NCBI GenBank assembly: GCA_937924775.1 | Contig: CALDUT010000003.1 | Span: 1-64,000, forward strand | DNA length: 64,000 nucleotides | Direction: 5' to 3' | DNA from: an uncultured Gemmata sp. | GTDB taxonomy: Bacteria > Planctomycetota > Planctomycetia > Gemmatales > Gemmataceae | Shown here: piece by piece, positions 8,930-17,563 of the stretch | How the letters are laid out: each line of letters opens with the position of its first letter | Position numbering within the stretch: position 1 is the first letter of the stretch | Position numbers and translations under genes: made by a program | The notes under the pieces: model-generated | The model's database searches: none | The model's input: only the letters and a program-made list of their open reading frames with translations | What the model was told of the DNA's origin: nothing

Positions 8930-9457
8930 TCACCCACTGTCCGGGGTCGGGGAACCGGCCTCAATAAACGTCTGCAAGAGCATTTGCGCGGCGATCCGGT
9001 CGACCCGGACACGGCGTTGCCCTTTCGTGAGGTGGGCTTCGAGCAAGGCCGACTCGGCCGCCGCGGAGGTGTAGCGTTCATCCCACATCACCACAGGCAA
9101 CTGCGTTTGTTCCGAAAGCCACGTGGCAAACCCTCGGGCTTCCGCGGACATTTCACTTTCCTGACCGTTGGCGTGCAGAGGTAAACCCACCACCATCCCC
9201 ACCACGGCGTTTTCGGCGACCAGTTTGCGAAGCCGTAGAATCATCTGCGGGTTATTGGGTATCGTTTCGAGCGGCGAGGCGATCCGTCGGTCGGGATCGC
9301 AGAGGGCCAAACCGATGCGTTTGCGGCCATAATCGACGCCGAGCAATCGCCCGTGCCGAGGGAGGGGGCGGGCTGGGGCCGACCCCGCCGTTTCATCGCG
9401 TGGTGGTGGTGCGGCGGAGCCGTGCTGGTTGGGCGTTCCGCCGACAGTTTCACTCAT
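8930..9457 (-). CDS. ruvX: RuvX/YqgF putative pre-16S rRNA nuclease
   Basis: A 175-residue RNase H-fold protein. Motifs in order are LGVDYGRKRIGLALCD (first catalytic Asp), GMVVGLPLHANGQESEMSAEA, VVMWDERYTSAAAESAL and RVDRIAAQMLLQTFIE (last Asp). The family includes YqgF/RuvX, needed for 5' maturation of 16S rRNA in E. coli and once proposed as a Holliday-junction resolvase. An N-terminal extension of about 37 residues rich in Pro, Arg and Ser precedes the first strand; ATG 9457 overlaps the upstream guanylyltransferase stop by 4 bp. The overlap implies translational coupling. Confidence 0.9.
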   Translation of the reverse strand: MSETVGGTPNQHGSAAPPPRDETAGSAPARPLPRHGRLLGVDYGRKRIGLALCDPDRRIASPLETIPNNPQMILRLRKLVAENAVVGMVVGLPLHANGQESEMSAEARGFATWLSEQTQLPVVMWDERYTSAAAESALLEAHLTKGQRRVRVDRIAAQMLLQTFIEAGSPTPDSG

Positions 9458-10542
9458 GTGTACTCCCCGCGACCGGTGCTTTTCAGCTTCTCGACAATTT
9501 CTTTCACCTTGTCCTCATACTGCCGGGCGGCGACCAACACTGCGTTACCATCCTGGATGATGAGTAGATCGCTGACGCCATAAGTCGCGATCAGCCGATC
9601 CGGGTCGCCAACAATCACGCAGCGTTGCGTCTGCAAGCCGCAATGGTTGGCCAGGATGGTATTGTGATCGGCATCCTGAGGGTTGCGGCGCTCCAGCGCC
9701 AACCAACTGCCGACATCATCCCATGTGAAGGGGGCCGTCAGGACGAGGACTTTGCCTTCCCGAGCCGCGTCTTGCATGACCGCGAAGTCGATACTGATTT
9801 TCTCGGCGGTGGGATAGTCGGTGCGGAAAATCCGCTCGAAATTCGGGGAATCCCAGGCCTCGGCGATGCGAATCACCAATTCATGGATGGCCGGTTTGCG
9901 GGCATGCAATTCGGCCAGAATAGTGCGGGGTTTCCACACGAAAATACCGCTATTCCAATCGTATTGCCCACTGGCAACATAACGTTTGGCGGTTTCTGCC
10001 GGAGGCTTTTCCGCGAACTCGACGACCTGATACGCCACGACGTTTTGCCGGGAACCGACGGAAGCCCCGCGTTGAATATACCCGTAGCCGGTAGCCGGAA
10101 AGCTGGGACAGATACCAAACGTGATGAGTTTATCCGGATGATCGTGGACGAATTGTTCGGCCGCATGCACGGCGCGGCGAAATTCTTGCACCGGTTCGAT
10201 GACGTGATCGGCGGGCATAACGGCAATCGTCGCGTCGGGATCGACTTTCCCGATAATCGCGGCCCCCAACCCTACACATGGCGCGGTATCACGCCCTTGC
10301 GGTTCGCCGATGACGTTATGGGCCGGCAGTTCGGGCAATTGACGGCGTGTTTCGGCAACGTAGGCTCCCCCGGTGATCACCCACGTTCGTTCGGGTGGAA
10401 TTTGGGCTGCCACGCGATCGATGGTCGCTTGAAGCAATGTCCGATCGCCGCTGAAGGTGAGAAATTGTTTGGGCCGGCGTGAGCGGCTCCGGGGCCAAAA
10501 ACGGGTTCCGCCGCCACCGGCCATGATCATTGCATGGAGCAT
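9454..10542 (-). CDS. manC: Mannose-1-phosphate guanylyltransferase
   Basis: It makes GDP-mannose from mannose-1-phosphate and GTP. The 362-residue product opens with the nucleotidyltransferase signature AMIMAGGGGTRFWPRSRSRRPKQFL, followed by EPQGRDTAPCVGLGAAII, VMPADHVI and YGYIQRG, then FAEKP and the sugar-binding WNSGIFVWKP. Length fits the single-domain enzyme without the C-terminal phosphomannose isomerase domain seen in bifunctional forms. ATG 10542 follows the stop of the UDP-sugar pyrophosphorylase by 7 bp, and ATG 10530 (MIMAGG) is an alternative. Two activated-sugar genes side by side point to surface polysaccharide or glycoprotein synthesis. Confidence 0.9.
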   Translation of the reverse strand: MLHAMIMAGGGGTRFWPRSRSRRPKQFLTFSGDRTLLQATIDRVAAQIPPERTWVITGGAYVAETRRQLPELPAHNVIGEPQGRDTAPCVGLGAAIIGKVDPDATIAVMPADHVIEPVQEFRRAVHAAEQFVHDHPDKLITFGICPSFPATGYGYIQRGASVGSRQNVVAYQVVEFAEKPPAETAKRYVASGQYDWNSGIFVWKPRTILAELHARKPAIHELVIRIAEAWDSPNFERIFRTDYPTAEKISIDFAVMQDAAREGKVLVLTAPFTWDDVGSWLALERRNPQDADHNTILANHCGLQTQRCVIVGDPDRLIATYGVSDLLIIQDGNAVLVAARQYEDKVKEIVEKLKSTGRGEYT

Positions 10543-10549
10543 CCGTGAG

Positions 10550-11941
10550 TTACCTCAGCATCTGGGGCCCAGAAAGAGCCGTTTCGATGGGGACTGTTTG
10601 GGTGAGTATTTTTTCCGTCAATTCCTCGGCATCCAACGCCAACAGAGGGGAAATCTCCACCGGATGCCCACGCGTGTCGATGCCAGCCTGTGCCAGCCAT
10701 TGGGCGTGGAGGGCGATCATCGCGGCCCGGGCGGTTTCAGGCGAATCCGGACCGGTGGCGTTTTTGATCGGCGCGAATTCCTCGGCCCGCGACGTTTCCA
10801 CCACCAACCACCGTTCAGCGTGGGGTAGAGCATCGAAGATGAACCGTTCGAATTTCACTGCGTTGGGCTGACCGGCGGGTTTTACCATTTCCCCCCGCTG
10901 AGGGTCGAAATGTTCGACTTCCTTGAACGCGGGTCGGTAGGGCAAACTGTCAGCCGCGATTTGCGTCACACGATCAAGATAGTCGAGGCGGAACACATGA
11001 ATCGCAGGGCTGCCGGCCCGGAAACGCAATGCGCCACTGGCTTCCCGAGCCTCGGCCAATTCCGCGGGCAGCAGTGAATATTCGATGATGGAGCAACGTC
11101 CCCGGCTGGCCACCAACACCCCCACCTTCTCCGCCGGGTCGGTTTTCGCCACCACTTTGGACGACGCTTCAGAGCCGGTCGCGATGTGCCGGCCAAGAAA
11201 GCCCGGATCGGCGATTTTCACCAGCGGATTGTCCACTTGGAAGTAGAAGAGGTGTTTCACGCCCCGGTCGGCCAGTTCGCCCAACAAGCCGGATTCCGCC
11301 AAGGCGGTTAAGGCTCCACCATGGCCGTTGGGGCTGAGCAAGAGTTTCCCGGGGGTTTCCAAGAGCAATTGGCCGGTTTGGACGCTGACTGCAGGCATGG
11401 TACCTTGCTGAAAGAATCGCACTTGCTCTCGCGACAGCCCAAAGTAGTTGTTCTCCTCGAAATAGGCCCGGGTGGCGGCGTCGGTGGCCGGGCTGGTCAT
11501 GATGAGAAACAGAAGTGGGGTGCGGTAGCGGCGGCTGAGGGCCAGGACCTTCTCGGCATGAATCTGATAAAGTGTCGCCCCGGAAACGGCCCCCACGGGG
11601 AACATCCCCTTGGGCTCGGGTGTTTTCAAGCGGGTGGCCTGCCCCCCCGCCACCAGCAACACCGCGACTTCCCCTTGCCGCAGGGCGTCTTCGCCCCGGG
11701 CTTTTTCCTCCGTGCTGAACTGAGGCGCGGAGATGGGAACCGGCTCGATATCCTCAGGCAGTGTGACTTTCGACTTAAGTACTTGCCGGTAAAGCTCTTC
11801 CAGCTCGACCAAGTTGATCTTGAGCAAATGCTGGATGAGTTCTGCACGCTGCGAAGAGTCCAATTGTTCCCACCCGTACAAAACGTGGTGCTGTTGGTGA
11901 TGGCGGAGGCGATCGAGAAGTTCTGTGGGTGGGGTCTGCAT
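10550..11941 (-). CDS. UDPGP-family UDP-sugar (UDP-GlcNAc type) pyrophosphorylase
   Basis: The 463-residue enzyme resembles eukaryotic UAP1 and type-1 UDPGP enzymes more than bacterial GlmU. It has VAVLLVAGGQATRLKTPEPKGMFPVG (uridine-binding, catalytic Lys in PKG), LLFLIMTSPATD, FFQQGTMPAV, SPNGHGGALTAL, HLFYFQVDNPLVKI and a C-terminal KFERFIFDALPHAERWLVVE block. It would form a UDP-sugar plus pyrophosphate from UTP and a sugar-1-phosphate; UDP-GlcNAc is the likeliest product but substrate is not certain. It lies 53 bp downstream of the MBL hydrolase and directly upstream of manC on the same strand. Confidence 0.85.
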   Translation of the reverse strand: MQTPPTELLDRLRHHQQHHVLYGWEQLDSSQRAELIQHLLKINLVELEELYRQVLKSKVTLPEDIEPVPISAPQFSTEEKARGEDALRQGEVAVLLVAGGQATRLKTPEPKGMFPVGAVSGATLYQIHAEKVLALSRRYRTPLLFLIMTSPATDAATRAYFEENNYFGLSREQVRFFQQGTMPAVSVQTGQLLLETPGKLLLSPNGHGGALTALAESGLLGELADRGVKHLFYFQVDNPLVKIADPGFLGRHIATGSEASSKVVAKTDPAEKVGVLVASRGRCSIIEYSLLPAELAEAREASGALRFRAGSPAIHVFRLDYLDRVTQIAADSLPYRPAFKEVEHFDPQRGEMVKPAGQPNAVKFERFIFDALPHAERWLVVETSRAEEFAPIKNATGPDSPETARAAMIALHAQWLAQAGIDTRGHPVEISPLLALDAEELTEKILTQTVPIETALSGPQMLR

Positions 11942-11994
11942 GACGTACTCACCTTTCTTGATGCGATCCGTCCCCTCCGCGAGGATACACCAAG

Positions 11995-12798
11995 CTAGAA
12001 GGGAAACTTTAAGCCATCGTAAGCCGGTTCAACGCCGGGTGGTAATATTTCCATCAATTCGTCGTAATCCATCGTATGGGCCATATGGGTTAAATATGCC
12101 CGCTGGGGTTGCAGCCGGGCGATGGTTTCCAGGGCTTGTTCCAAACTGAAATGAGCGGGGTGGGGCTTGCCGGGGCGTAAAGCATCAATCACCAACACGT
12201 CCAAACCTTCCAATAGCGGCCAGCTCCGTTCGGGAATCGCGCTGACGTCTGTACAATACGCCACATTTCCCACGCGAAAACCCAAGACGTTGAACTTCCC
12301 ATGATGTAAGGGAATAGGGGTGAATCGTTCCCCCAGAACCTCAAAGGGCCGTTCGTCAATGCGCCGGGGTTCCAACCGCGGCACAATTCCCATCGGCAAG
12401 CCATCGTTCAGGGGGTCGAAAGCATACGAAAAGGCTTGCCGGATAACCGCTTCCACTTCGTCAGTACAGTAAATCGGCAGCGGCCCGTTCAACTTCAGAG
12501 GAAAGATCCGCAAATCGTCTAAACCGTACAGATGATCCACATGATAATGCGTGTAAACCACGGCGTGGATAGACTTTACGTTCTCACGCAGCAGTTGGAG
12601 CCGCAGCTCCGGCGTGGTGTCGATGAGGATATTCCCGCGGGGGCTGCTGATGAGGACCGAACAGCGGTAACGGTGGTTTTTGGGATTGGTGGAGGTGCAC
12701 ACGCGACAATCACACCCTAGCATCGGTACTCCCATCGAAGTGCCGGTGCCCAAAAAGGTGAAGGTTCGCGTACCGGTGTGCGGATCGTGCATTCCCAC
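11995..12798 (-). CDS. PhnP/RNase Z-like MBL-fold hydrolase
   Basis: A 267-residue metallo-beta-lactamase-fold protein. The N-terminus TFLGTGTSMGVPMLGCDCRVC resembles the phosphodiesterase subgroup around PhnP, which has a Cys-rich zinc site after the first strand. The metal motif is THYHVDHLYGLDDLR (HxHxDH), with further ligands in PLHHGKFNVLGFRV, YCTDVSAIPE and the final THMAHT. Family members cleave cyclic phosphodiesters or process RNA 3' ends; here the substrate is unknown. It heads the minus-strand run continuing into the sugar-nucleotide genes. ATG 12792 (MHDPH) is a possible alternative start. Confidence 0.85.
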   Translation of the reverse strand: MGMHDPHTGTRTFTFLGTGTSMGVPMLGCDCRVCTSTNPKNHRYRCSVLISSPRGNILIDTTPELRLQLLRENVKSIHAVVYTHYHVDHLYGLDDLRIFPLKLNGPLPIYCTDEVEAVIRQAFSYAFDPLNDGLPMGIVPRLEPRRIDERPFEVLGERFTPIPLHHGKFNVLGFRVGNVAYCTDVSAIPERSWPLLEGLDVLVIDALRPGKPHPAHFSLEQALETIARLQPQRAYLTHMAHTMDYDELMEILPPGVEPAYDGLKFPF

Positions 12799-12856
12799 GC
12801 GGCTATTTCATCGTTGGTGGGGGATTCCGACAAGATGAACGGCGTGTTGAGTCACC

Positions 12857-12905
12857 GAAAAACAAAAACTCCGGGGTTCGGTCGCTGACCGATGCCCCCG
12901 GAGTT
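12857..12905 (-). terminator. Intrinsic terminator of the MFS gene
   Basis: On the minus strand a 10-bp perfect stem (AACTCCGGGG at 12867-12876 with CCCCGGAGTT at 12896-12905) encloses an inner GGTC/GACC hairpin. It is followed by a T-rich tract (TTTTTGTTTTT). It lies 82 bp past the MFS stop and before the MBL gene, so it should separate the two transcripts. Confidence 0.8.
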
Positions 12906-12986
12906 CAGAAGCAAATGGGGTGTCGGAAAATCCGACAGTTCCGCCCGAGAGACCCGGAGACTACAGAGTTCAGGACCGCGACAGGC

Positions 12987-14846
12987 TTACCGACCCCACG
13001 CTTCCGCCGGAGCGCCTCCGACCGGTCGCGGTTGGGGCTCCGGTTTGTTCAAGTGGACTTGTCGATACCCTCCGGTGGCCAGGAAGTAGAGGATCAACAG
13101 TAAGAAGCCGACTGCCAACGTCGCCGGTACTGCCGCGGTGTACAGCAACGCTTGCTTGGCCCCGTAAAGCCGGGCTTCATTGAGCGGGTCTTTATCTATT
13201 TGGTAGTTGGGTTCCCCCTCCTCATCCCACCATTTCTTGAGTTTCAGAAGGTTCTCTTTGAGCTTGGCCTCCACCGGTTTACCTTCTTTTTCCAGACGGG
13301 CGATGGTTTCGAGGTCAGATTCTAACGTTGTTTTCTGATTGGGTTTGCGATAACCTTGCTCGTCAAGAAGGTTAGTCCAATCGTCGAAGACCTTCAGTTT
13401 GGCGTTGTCCAAGCCGGCAACTTTGGGGGCATACTCCCCAGCGTACTGCGACACCACCGGGAAACCGCGGAGGCTGGGTTGGCCGTCGTCGTCGCGGGCC
13501 ACATAACGGTTGTAGGTGTTGGGTGCGGTCTGTTGCAGTTTTTCCACTGCGAAGTAGTCTTGCTTGTAGCCGATACCAGGACCGCCGAAGAGGCCCGCGG
13601 CCATCATACCGACACCGCCGCTGAGGCCCAACGCCAAAGCCCCGCCTTTGGGGAACCGTTCCGAAATCAAGCCCAAGAGGGTCGGCCAATAGTACGTTTT
13701 ACCCAACGCATACACGGTCACGCCGATCATCCACGGCCACATCGCGTTGGTGAAGTCCTGGCCAAGCATCCACAAGCCGATCGTACCCAAAACCGCCGTT
13801 GCAAACAGTAACCCCACTGGATTGATCTTGTGAGCAATCGGCCCTGCGAAGAACCGCAGGGTGAACATTAACGCATTCGTCCACAGGAAGGCATAGAGCG
13901 CCAGGGTTTCGTTACCCAACACGCGGTCGGTGATGTTGCCGATCCAGCTATCGGTCCCCAGCTCGACATAACCGACCAAAGCATGCATCAGATACAAAAA
14001 CGCGATGATGATACTACCCAGCGCAAAGCGGGTCATCAGGCCATATCCCACCCACACGGCGCCGGCGATAGCCCAGCCGATCCAATCCATGTTGGTGATG
14101 CCGGCTTTTGCCAGTAAGGGTGGCAATTCGTTGTTCAACAGAACACCGAACAGCCCCACCGCAACCGCCACGCCGATCATCCCGACGGTGCGCATCATTT
14201 CCGGAATCGTCACACCGGCGGTCTTGGCTTCCGAGTGCGGAAACGGTCGGTTGAACATCATCAACCCGTACAGCACCACCGGGATGAGGAAGACCCCCAG
14301 TTTGAACTCCCAGCGTGTTTCGGGAGCAAATTCCTTGAAGCCCAAAACAATCAGAGCTCCAAGGATCAGCCCCAAGGGCCAGCCGGCGTGCAAGATGTTG
14401 AGCCAATGGGTTTTATTCTGAGGGAAAAGTGTGGCGGTTAAGGGGTTGATGACCGCTTCACAGGTGCCATTACCCAAAGCAAATAGCCACATGCCAATGT
14501 ACAAACACCAATACGCCCCTTCCTTGCCCATCGAGTTATAAAGCGGAGTCGCCGCAAACGTAACCCCCGCGCTGGCTGCATGCAACAAAAACGCGACAAG
14601 CATCAGTTTTCCGTAACCGAACTGATCCGCACAAAAGCTGAAGAAAATGATGGCGATACCAAAGCCGATCAACCCGCCGCCGGTGATTGTACCCAATTCG
14701 CTTTGGGTAAAACCAAATTGATTGCCCCAATCCTTCAGGATGAAGGCCCGGACGGAAAAGCCGATGCCCGCAGCGATCAGGGTGAAAAAGCTGGCCCAAA
14801 AGAGGATTTTGTCGTTCAACGAGGGTGAACTGGAAGAAGAACTCAC
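12987..14846 (-). CDS. MFS transporter with a long soluble insertion before the last helix
   Basis: A 619-residue inner-membrane protein of the major facilitator superfamily. The first helix is ILFWASFFTLIAAGIGFSVRAFILKDW, and about twelve hydrophobic segments follow. The substrate is not recognisable. Between the eleventh and last helices (about residues 425-560) lies a hydrophilic insertion rich in Lys, Glu and Asp that no standard MFS protein needs. The chosen start is GTG 14846, with GGGAG 7 nt upstream, directly before the Ser-rich tail and first helix. The open frame reaches 14984, but the extra 46 residues look untranslated. It ends in an intrinsic terminator. Confidence 0.8.
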   Translation of the reverse strand: MSSSSSSPSLNDKILFWASFFTLIAAGIGFSVRAFILKDWGNQFGFTQSELGTITGGGLIGFGIAIIFFSFCADQFGYGKLMLVAFLLHAASAGVTFAATPLYNSMGKEGAYWCLYIGMWLFALGNGTCEAVINPLTATLFPQNKTHWLNILHAGWPLGLILGALIVLGFKEFAPETRWEFKLGVFLIPVVLYGLMMFNRPFPHSEAKTAGVTIPEMMRTVGMIGVAVAVGLFGVLLNNELPPLLAKAGITNMDWIGWAIAGAVWVGYGLMTRFALGSIIIAFLYLMHALVGYVELGTDSWIGNITDRVLGNETLALYAFLWTNALMFTLRFFAGPIAHKINPVGLLFATAVLGTIGLWMLGQDFTNAMWPWMIGVTVYALGKTYYWPTLLGLISERFPKGGALALGLSGGVGMMAAGLFGGPGIGYKQDYFAVEKLQQTAPNTYNRYVARDDDGQPSLRGFPVVSQYAGEYAPKVAGLDNAKLKVFDDWTNLLDEQGYRKPNQKTTLESDLETIARLEKEGKPVEAKLKENLLKLKKWWDEEGEPNYQIDKDPLNEARLYGAKQALLYTAAVPATLAVGFLLLILYFLATGGYRQVHLNKPEPQPRPVGGAPAEAWGR

Positions 14847-15114
14847 GGAGGAACTCCCGGCAAAGGTTGACAGGGGATCCAACAGACACTGCGGGGGGAG
14901 TTTAGCAATCCCCGCACGCTGATTCCAGCGAAAAGCGGTCGAGCCGTGCCTCAGGGGCCATACTTTCCATCCTCCAACCCCCACCGCGACAGGGTTCGAC
15001 CGTCCCCAGTTCTCATCGCTTCGTGCGTGACAAACTCGCGATCATCGGGTTTAATGAGCTCGAGAGTTTGCAATCGCCCGTATCCTTTCCCACCATCCTG
15101 CCGGAGAGTGAATC

Positions 15115-16158
15115 ATGCGTCCCACCGACAACACCCCCTCTTGCCCGGAATGCGAATCGGGACTCCCCCTCGACCGCCGCGATTTCATCCGCGTCGTGGG
15201 TTCGACCGCCACGGTCGCGGCCGTAGGCTTGACACCCCTTCAACAGGCGCGGGCCGCCCGAGCGGAAAAGCAAGCCCAAGCGGAAGCCCTGGTCTTCGAA
15301 CTGTACCAAACCCTCACCCCAGAACAAAAAAAGAAGCTGACCCGCCCGTGGGACCACAAACCCTCTGCGACCGACAAAGTCACCAGCCGCTTGTCCACCG
15401 GCAACGCCGCCGTCGATAAACTCATGATTGGTCTGGAGTACAACAAAAAGCAAATCGAACTGCTCGACAGGATTTTCCGAGCCATCGCCAACGGCGAGGA
15501 AGGCTACAAACGCCTCAGTCGCAATGGCAGGTTCGATAATAGCGGCGACTTCGAAAGCATCAGCGCTATCATCTACGGGGAAGCCGTCGAAGGGAAGAAA
15601 TTCTCCTTGGTGTTCACCGGCCATCACCTAACGGTCCGCTGCGACGGCAACTCGGAAGAAGCCACAGCCTTCGGGGGCCCCCTCTATTATGGCCACAGCC
15701 CCAGCGGATTTGCGACAACCAACGTCTTCTACCACCAGACCCAAGCCGCGATGGAGCTGTTCAACGCCCTCGACAAATCCGCCAAACAAGTCGCTCTCAT
15801 CACCGATGAGAAGAAGAAATGGCGGGATGAACATGGCGGTATCAAGGTGCCCAAGAAAGGGGACCCGGTTCCTGGCCTGTACTTCAAGGACATGTCATCC
15901 CCTCAAAAGGAACTGACCGAAAAGCTCATGAAAGAGTTGATTTCCCCCTATCGCAAGGAAGACGGCGACGAAGTCATGGAGTTGATCAAAGCCACCGGGG
16001 GCATGGAGAAAATCGCGATGGCTTTCTACACAGAAGGCCGCGTCAGTGAGAAGGAACCCTGGACGTACTGGCGGCTGGAAGGCCCCGGGTTTGTTTGGAG
16101 CTTCCGGGCGTTACCGCACATTCACACCTTCGTCCATGTGAATGGCAATCTGGCCTAA
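15115..16158 (+). CDS. Tat-exported DUF3500 protein
   Basis: A 347-residue protein with a twin-arginine signal, DRRDFIRVVGSTATVAAVGL, at residues about 20-40, so it should be exported folded. The rest matches DUF3500: LYQTLTPEQKKKLTRPWDHK, FSLVFTGHHLTVRCDG, AFGGPLYYGHSP and a C-terminal EGPGFVWSFRALPHIHTFVHV block, where conserved His residues could bind metal. The family's function is unknown. A CPEC pair at residues 10-13 precedes the signal. The gene stands alone, converging on the BBP7-like gene. Confidence 0.85.
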   Translation: MRPTDNTPSCPECESGLPLDRRDFIRVVGSTATVAAVGLTPLQQARAARAEKQAQAEALVFELYQTLTPEQKKKLTRPWDHKPSATDKVTSRLSTGNAAVDKLMIGLEYNKKQIELLDRIFRAIANGEEGYKRLSRNGRFDNSGDFESISAIIYGEAVEGKKFSLVFTGHHLTVRCDGNSEEATAFGGPLYYGHSPSGFATTNVFYHQTQAAMELFNALDKSAKQVALITDEKKKWRDEHGGIKVPKKGDPVPGLYFKDMSSPQKELTEKLMKELISPYRKEDGDEVMELIKATGGMEKIAMAFYTEGRVSEKEPWTYWRLEGPGFVWSFRALPHIHTFVHVNGNLA

Positions 16159-16200
16159 GTGCTTGGCATAGAAGCGGTTAAGCTGACAACACCGCCCACC

Positions 16201-16220
16201 GACCCGCGCTTCTGCGGGTC
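16201..16220. terminator. Hairpin between convergent genes
   Basis: GACCCGC (16201-16207) and GCGGGTC (16214-16220) form a 7-bp perfect stem with a 6-nt loop midway between the converging DUF3500 and BBP7-like genes. No T tract follows on either strand, so a termination role is only suggested by position. Confidence 0.4.
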
Positions 16221-16261
16221 AGAGCGGCAGGAACCTCACTGGCTTCCCAAGAACAACAGTT

Positions 16262-17392
16262 TCAAAAATTCAAACCAGCTTGAATAAACAGCCCTTCGAG
16301 TGTCAGGTTCGAAGGCCGGGTATTGACCTTGCCGGGCGATACATCGTCAAGAAATCGCGGTCGCTCAAACATCCCTTGCCAATGCGTCACTTCGAACCCG
16401 GCCCGCAGCGCCAGCGTCCGGTATTGCCAACCGCCGCCGATGGCGAGGCTACCCATCGGCACCACTTTCTGCACATCGTAACGGGTATTGACGTAAGTTG
16501 TTGCGCCATTGTCATTTGTTTCGATGAGGGCATTGGAATTCCGCCCTGTGATCAGCCCGGCGGTGGCCCGTGAGTACAAGTGGAAACCGTACCACGCCAC
16601 CATCACCCCCTCAATCCCCAGGATCGGGCCGAAACCTTGGAACCGCGAACGGGTGTTGACGCGGGCCAGCCGGGCATCGGCTCCGTCGTAGAAGGCATTG
16701 AGGATCTGTTTGGTGTCGTTGAACCGAAAGCCCCCAAGCAACCGCAGCCCGAAGTGTTCGTCGAGCCGGACGCGGCGAGCCGCCAGCATGTCGTAATTGT
16801 TGTAATCCAAGTCAGCATCAGCCGTTGCGCTGAAGGCTCGATCGATTAAGCCGGGGCGTGTCAGCGTTGGGTATAACACCCCGCCGCCGGCGAACACGGT
16901 GCTGTTATCGCCGCTGGTGAAGTACGTGTACGCGAACGCGGCATCCCACCGGCCATCCCCGAAGTGATAACCGGTTTCGATGCGGAAACCCGTGCCAACG
17001 CCATACTTGAGCGATTCGATGGGCCCGTTGATGGCCAAGCCAGTGTCCAAATTCCGAACAACATAGTCGAAATCCGAATTGCGGGGCCGCATCAACAAGA
17101 ATTCCCCGTTGACATACCACCCAGGATGGTTCGGCAAGAAGGGCGTCAGATAGGGCGGAATCTCCTCGTGCCCGGCGTGGTGACCCAAACCGGCATGACT
17201 GGCGAAGCCGTGTTTTCCATGACCGTTGACCGGAATGAGATCGTCGAGCCCCGGTAGCTCCCGGAGCGGGGGATGGTCGTTGGGTGCAGCCCCCAGGAGC
17301 GGATGAGCTGGCGGTTGAGCGAATCCCCCCGACGCCCCCCCCAATCCGACCACTACTCCCAGCAAGCTAGCCGCCCACCACTTCTGCGCCAT
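16262..17392 (-). CDS. BBP7-like outer-membrane beta-barrel protein
   Basis: A 376-residue exported protein whose signal peptide reads MAQKWWAASLLGVVVGLGGASGGFA. After a His/Gly/Pro-rich linker (about 25-85) comes WYVNGEFLLMRPRNSDFDYVV, the entry strand of the planctomycete BBP7/Lpg1974-like barrel family. Alternating aromatic strands follow, and it finishes in FIQAGLNF with a terminal Phe, as expected for outer-membrane insertion by BamA. It is probably a porin-like barrel. ATG 17392 is preferred over an upstream ATG at 17440 because it starts the signal peptide. The upstream region is AT-rich and contains an inverted repeat ATTGTTG-N10-CAACAAT at 17446-17469. Confidence 0.85.
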   Translation of the reverse strand: MAQKWWAASLLGVVVGLGGASGGFAQPPAHPLLGAAPNDHPPLRELPGLDDLIPVNGHGKHGFASHAGLGHHAGHEEIPPYLTPFLPNHPGWYVNGEFLLMRPRNSDFDYVVRNLDTGLAINGPIESLKYGVGTGFRIETGYHFGDGRWDAAFAYTYFTSGDNSTVFAGGGVLYPTLTRPGLIDRAFSATADADLDYNNYDMLAARRVRLDEHFGLRLLGGFRFNDTKQILNAFYDGADARLARVNTRSRFQGFGPILGIEGVMVAWYGFHLYSRATAGLITGRNSNALIETNDNGATTYVNTRYDVQKVVPMGSLAIGGGWQYRTLALRAGFEVTHWQGMFERPRFLDDVSPGKVNTRPSNLTLEGLFIQAGLNF

Positions 17393-17504
17393 AGCCGGTC
17401 CCCCCACAGCCTTGCGCGATTCCAGCAATGACGCGGGCAATAGCGATTGTTGTCGAACTGTGCAACAATATTTGGGGGAAATTTTCTCTGCAGATTTTCG
17501 AGCC

Positions 17505-17535
17505 CTTGGCTCCCCAAAAACACCATGGAGCCAAG
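17505..17535 (-). terminator. Inverted repeat downstream of the PhyH gene
   Basis: CTTGGCTCC (17505-17513) and GGAGCCAAG (17527-17535) make a 9-bp perfect stem 29 bp past the stop of the minus-strand dioxygenase gene. No U-run follows. It may end that transcript or belong to the BBP7-like leader region. Confidence 0.4.
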
Positions 17536-17563
17536 TTCAGAAAATTCATTAGTGAACTCAAGT

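Noticed and set aside
9119-9126. CCACGTGG palindrome inside ruvX as a second parS site
   Set aside because: The flanking bases do not match GTTNCACGTGNAAC; only the inner 8 bp are shared, which is expected by chance.
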